Shown piece by piece: positions 39,375 to 42,259 of a DNA stretch of 42,259 nucleotides (its first letter is position 1; each line of letters starts with the position of its first letter). The stretch spans positions 1 to 42,259 of the forward strand of contig JADGOY010000013.1 of NCBI GenBank assembly GCA_017882715.1, written 5' to 3'. Position numbers and translations under genes: made by a program. The notes beneath the pieces were generated by a model. It had not been told where the DNA came from. It searched no databases and saw only the letters and a list, made by a program, of their open reading frames with translations. This DNA comes from Nakamurella sp. Lineage in GTDB: Bacteria; Actinomycetota; Actinomycetes; Mycobacteriales; Nakamurellaceae.

Positions 39375-41777
39375 TCAGAAGGGCGGTTCGTCGTCACCGG
39401 TCGCGGTCGCTGCCGTTGCTGTCTGCGAGAGGGATTGGCCGGGTTGATCTTTCGGGTGGCCGGTGGTGTTGGCGGTGCGGCTGCCCGGTGTGGGCGGGTG
39501 GGGGCGGTCGATGGGCCATTCTGGGGGGCGGGTGGTGTATTTGCATCCGGTGGGGCTGGTCCATGTAATGCTGGCGTCGGGGTGTTGGTGGGCGTCCCAA
39601 AGGCCGGTGGACTTCAGGTCGTGGTGGAATTTGCACAGGCAGGCCAGGTTGCAGGGGCAGGTGGTTCCGCCGTCGAGGCGTCCGGGGCAGAATTCTTCGG
39701 AGTGGTCGATTTGGCAGCGTCGGGCTGGTTGTCGGCAGCCGGGGAATCGGCAGGTCCGGTCGCGTTGGGTGACGTGGTCGCGTTGTGATAGGCGGGGCCG
39801 ATAGGTGGTGCGGCCCAGGTCCAGGGCGTTCCCGCAGGTGGGGTCGACGGCGATGGCGGTGATGCTGGCGGCGCTCAGTGCCAGGGCGCGGCAGATGTCG
39901 GCGGGGATGGGGCCGTGTCCGTCGAGTTCGCCGGGCAGGTCGTCCAGCCCGGCCAGGGTGCTCGCCGCGATCGTCACGTTCAGGTGGGTGTGACGGCCTT
40001 GTTGGGTGGGGAAGACGAACGGCCGGAAGCTGTCGGGTGCGGCGCCGTGTCGTTCGCCGGCGGAGGGACCGTGATCCGGTGTGCCGACGCGTTCGCCGGC
40101 CGGACGACGCCGGGTGGAAGGCTTTTCGGGCTTGTCGGTCGATAGCCGGCCGGGGTGCTCGGGGTGCTCGGGGTGCTCGGGTTGGTCGGGTTGGTCGGTG
40201 GCCGGCTTCGCGGGCTGGTCGGGTTGGTCGGTGACTGGCTTCGCGCGCTGATCAACGCTCTCATCGCAGGCGTTGCGGACGGCGCTGTGGACGTCGGCGC
40301 TGTGCACGTCGGGGCTCTGGACGTCGGGGCTCTGGACGTCGGCCGCCGCGGTGTCGGGTGCGCTGGTCTGTGGTGCCGCTCCGACGGGGCAGGCCGGGTC
40401 GCCGTTGCGGTCCGTGTGGGGGTCGGTGTCGGGCGCGGTTGTGGTGGTCGGGTCGGCGGCTGGGTGGTCCATGGTGGGGTCGCGTAGCAGGGTGTCGGGG
40501 TCGAAACGGGCTGCGATGGTGGTGGGGTCGGTGATCCACGAGCAGGTCAGCGGGCCGTGGTCGATCACCGCGCGGTGACCGATAGTGGCCCGTAGGTCGA
40601 TTGCTCCTTGGGTGGCCAGCTGGTCGAAGATGTCGCTGAACACGTCGGCGCGGAGCGCCCCGATCCGGCGGTCCTCGTCGGATCTGCGGTGCAGCGTGGT
40701 CGCGACCCGGTCCAGCACGCTGAACGCCACACCGGCATGCTCGGCCGGTAGCTCGGCCAGGAACGCGGACATGCCATCGCGTTCGGGGCGCACCGACACG
40801 CCCCGTTCCGCGCGGGCCTTGGCCTGCCGTTTCTTCGCCGCCGCCGGATCCACGCAGATCACCGCACGGTCCACGATGCCCCGCAGCTGACCCGGTGTCC
40901 GGGACACCGCCTTGTCCAGCACCGCGGTTTCCACCCGGCGCCGCAGATCCGCCGGCAGGTTCTCGGTCCGGTCCAGGATCGTCAACGCGCGGCCTCGATC
41001 GATCCGCCCACCGGCCAGCGCCTGCAACGTGCCCGGCAGATCCGTGGTGAAGTCCAACGCCTGCCGCACCCGACGCTGCGCGGTCAACGGGGAGAAATGC
41101 AACGCCGCGGACACCTCGGCCACCGCGACCTTGAACACCGCCTGATCCACGATCCGGTCCAGTTCGGCGTCACCGTGCACCGCCGGACCCGACCACGCCA
41201 GATCACCACCACCGGCAATCTCGCTACCACCGCTACCGCCAGGGCCGGCGCCGGCGTCGCTGCCTGTGCCGGACACGGTCGGTGGACGGTGCAGCGGTTG
41301 ACCCGGCGCGCTCGCGTAGGCCAACAGCCCGCTCCGGGACGCGGCCACCCCCGGCACCGTGAACGCCGCCAGCCACCGGTGCTGCATGGCCTGCGTCCAG
41401 GACGCCAACTTCTCCGTCGCCGCGATCACCCCGATCATCGACGCCGGCGCCAACCGCGCCGGATCCAGCATCGCCAGCAACACCGCGGCCCGCGGACCGG
41501 GCTCGGCCGCCGCCAGGGCCGCGGCGGCCGCGTCCGGGCCATCCAACAACGCGCGCTCGGCGAACTCCTGCACCGTCACCGGCGGTGCCCACCCACTGTC
41601 AGGGGGCTCGGGCATGCTCGCCAGATGCCGGGCCAGATCACTGTTGCACTCCGCCCACACCCGCGCCGGGTCGTCCGCGACAGCGGGGTCCGGCGGCCAC
41701 CCATCCACGTCGTCGTCCGGCCAGGCATCGACGGGCCGGGATTCGGCCTCGCCGGTCAGCGCCCCCAGCACCTGCAC
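39375..41777 (-). CDS. DUF222 (13E12-type) HNH endonuclease
   Basis: An 800-residue protein of the 13E12 repeat family, multi-copy in many actinobacteria. An N-terminal DUF222 helical domain (about 70-420) has RRVRQALDFTTDLPGTLQAL and GRALTILDRTENLP. The C-terminal HNH domain has DRTCRFPGCRQPARRCQIDH, then LDGGTTCPCNLACLCKFHHD, giving His residues and a Cys-x4-Cys zinc clamp. The two are joined by an unusually long low-complexity insert (about 440-610) with repeated DVQSPDV, TDQPDQP and EHP units. Function is likely DNA cleavage linked to mobility or repair, not proven. The GTG at 41777 follows a G-rich run. It lies beside a MITE-like element and an IS1595 gene. Confidence 0.9.
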   Translation of the reverse strand: MQVLGALTGEAESRPVDAWPDDDVDGWPPDPAVADDPARVWAECNSDLARHLASMPEPPDSGWAPPVTVQEFAERALLDGPDAAAAALAAAEPGPRAAVLLAMLDPARLAPASMIGVIAATEKLASWTQAMQHRWLAAFTVPGVAASRSGLLAYASAPGQPLHRPPTVSGTGSDAGAGPGGSGGSEIAGGGDLAWSGPAVHGDAELDRIVDQAVFKVAVAEVSAALHFSPLTAQRRVRQALDFTTDLPGTLQALAGGRIDRGRALTILDRTENLPADLRRRVETAVLDKAVSRTPGQLRGIVDRAVICVDPAAAKKRQAKARAERGVSVRPERDGMSAFLAELPAEHAGVAFSVLDRVATTLHRRSDEDRRIGALRADVFSDIFDQLATQGAIDLRATIGHRAVIDHGPLTCSWITDPTTIAARFDPDTLLRDPTMDHPAADPTTTTAPDTDPHTDRNGDPACPVGAAPQTSAPDTAAADVQSPDVQSPDVHSADVHSAVRNACDESVDQRAKPVTDQPDQPAKPATDQPDQPEHPEHPEHPGRLSTDKPEKPSTRRRPAGERVGTPDHGPSAGERHGAAPDSFRPFVFPTQQGRHTHLNVTIAASTLAGLDDLPGELDGHGPIPADICRALALSAASITAIAVDPTCGNALDLGRTTYRPRLSQRDHVTQRDRTCRFPGCRQPARRCQIDHSEEFCPGRLDGGTTCPCNLACLCKFHHDLKSTGLWDAHQHPDASITWTSPTGCKYTTRPPEWPIDRPHPPTPGSRTANTTGHPKDQPGQSLSQTATAATATGDDEPPF

Positions 41778-41816
41778 CGGTCACCACCCCCTGTCTGAAA
41801 ACATCTGAACCGATAA

Positions 41817-42098
41817 TACATCTGTACTGGATAGCTGCTTGAGTCAAGTCAGGAAGTCGTCCGACTCGACTCCGTCACGGCGCCAGGACTTCTCGCCTCT
41901 TCCTCCCGATTGAGGAGCGAGGGAGTCAACGCCAGGGCTGTTCCCGTTGCTCCAATGGCCTCGATCGCCGTACGAGTGCTAGCGTTGCAGCCCAGCGTGT
42001 TTCGTGGTTCCGACCCTCCGCGGCGAGCTATTGCCACCTCCGCGCCCGAGTTTCAAGATCAACTGACTTGATTCAAGCAGGGATCCAGTACGTATGTA
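41817..42098. mobile_element. MITE-like element with about 29-36-bp terminal inverted repeats
   Basis: Left repeat 41824-41852 (begins GTACTGGATAGCTGCTTG) and right repeat 42063-42091 are inverted copies matching at 26 of 29 bases. The outer TACATNN tips extend similarity to about 36 bases. The 210 bases inside hold no transposase. A third copy of the same end (42096-42124, 27 of 29 to the left copy) caps the neighbouring IS1595-type transposase gene, so the element appears to be a non-autonomous relative that this transposase could move. Confidence 0.7.
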
Positions 42099-42124
42099 CT
42101 GGATAGTTGCTTAAGTCAAGTCAG
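42096..42124. repeat. Terminal inverted repeat of the IS1595-type element
   Basis: This 29-base copy (begins GTACTGGATAGTTGCTTA) points into the transposase gene and contains its stop codon. With the right end of the MITE-like element it forms a near-perfect palindrome around GTAT (42092-42095). Confidence 0.7.
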
Positions 42125-42259
42125 AATGGAACATCAACTGACTCAGCGGGTTTGCGCAGGTCGGCGAGGGGGTGGGGGTCGGTGTTCACGGCCTGTTGGA
42201 GGAGCCGGTAGAACAGCAGACCGCGGCTGGTGGAGCTGCGGCGGTTGAACCGGAATGTG
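42121..42259 (-). CDS. IS1595-family (ISXO2-like) transposase, C-terminal part
   Basis: The last 45 residues of a transposase cut by the window edge. TFRFNRRSSTSRGLLFYRLL followed by QQAV matches the conserved C-terminus of IS1595/ISXO2-like DDE transposases (consensus FRFNRR-x-SRGLLFYRLL-x-QAV). The stop TGA (42123-42121) lies inside the terminal inverted repeat. The catalytic residues are beyond the window, so activity cannot be judged. Confidence 0.75.
   Translation of the reverse strand, partial: TFRFNRRSSTSRGLLFYRLLQQAVNTDPHPLADLRKPAESVDVPF

Noticed and set aside
39016-39375. Minus-strand open frame of 119 residues between the winged-helix and HNH genes
   Set aside because: It reads through the 17-base tandem repeats and has no recognisable fold or ribosome site.
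1-42259. CRISPR array, tRNA or rRNA genes, riboswitches, attachment sites
   Set aside because: No regularly spaced repeats, cloverleaf with CCA-ready acceptor, rRNA core or known riboswitch core was found by eye; covariance-model searches could still reveal a small RNA.

Overview
The window is high-GC DNA that almost certainly comes from an actinobacterium. Support for this includes many GTG starts, strong GGAGG-type ribosome sites, three GAF-ANTAR proteins, a SigB/SigF-type sigma factor, a PASTA Ser/Thr kinase, a PAC2 protein, a DivIVA/Wag31-like protein, a DUF222 (13E12-type) HNH nuclease, and mycothiol-type enzyme remnants. A Nakamurella/Frankineae-like host is a guess. No rRNA, tRNA, CRISPR array or replication origin was seen.

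Layout. 0-0.7 kb: a TTGATCAGCGA repeat cluster and a wrecked family-1 beta-glucosidase. 0.7-8.7 kb: SixA-like phosphatase, sigma factor, GAF-ANTAR regulator, a coupled CzrA/CmtR-like metal sensor and CDF exporter, a K+ channel with RCK domain, a PAC2 protein, formyltetrahydrofolate deformylase and a DUF2505 protein. 9.0-15.6 kb: copper amine oxidase, methyltransferase, a truncated Gfo/Idh/MocA gene, PASTA kinase, and two overlapping GAF-ANTAR genes. 15.9-24.4 kb: two paralogous C45-type Ntn acyltransferases flank a gabT-gabD operon (whose PucR regulator is a pseudogene), a three-gene PRC-barrel/small membrane protein operon and an arsenic-type ArsR. 24.7-29.8 kb: an ATP-grasp ligase of unknown substrate, a NylB-like serine hydrolase and ilvD. 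30.0-33.65 kb: a tightly overlapping operon of ATP-grasp, PHP phosphoesterase, processive GT2 glycosyltransferase and a one-pass membrane protein. 33.7-37.4 kb: DivIVA-like protein, flavohemoprotein coupled to a frameshifted truncated globin, and a duplicated dimeric alpha/beta-barrel protein behind a perfect CRP-like palindrome. 37.4-42.26 kb: accessory DNA with a maleylpyruvate-isomerase fragment, winged-helix protein, DUF222-HNH nuclease, a MITE-like element and the edge of an IS1595-type transposase.

How the genes may work together. GabT and GabD take 4-aminobutyrate to succinate, and the amine oxidase could feed aldehydes into the same kind of catabolism. The globin and flavohemoprotein genes form an NO/O2-handling pair. 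The ArsR-CDF pair is a self-contained metal-efflux unit. The two most open loci are the ATP-grasp/PHP/GT2/membrane-protein operon, which looks like an undescribed envelope-glycan unit, and the C45 acyltransferase/ATP-grasp/NylB-like hydrolase cluster, which looks like enzymes that make, transfer and hydrolyse an amide.

The window is also rich in decay: five or six gene remnants and several 16-20 bp tandem duplications. One of these duplications appears to have shifted the start of the operon's first gene.
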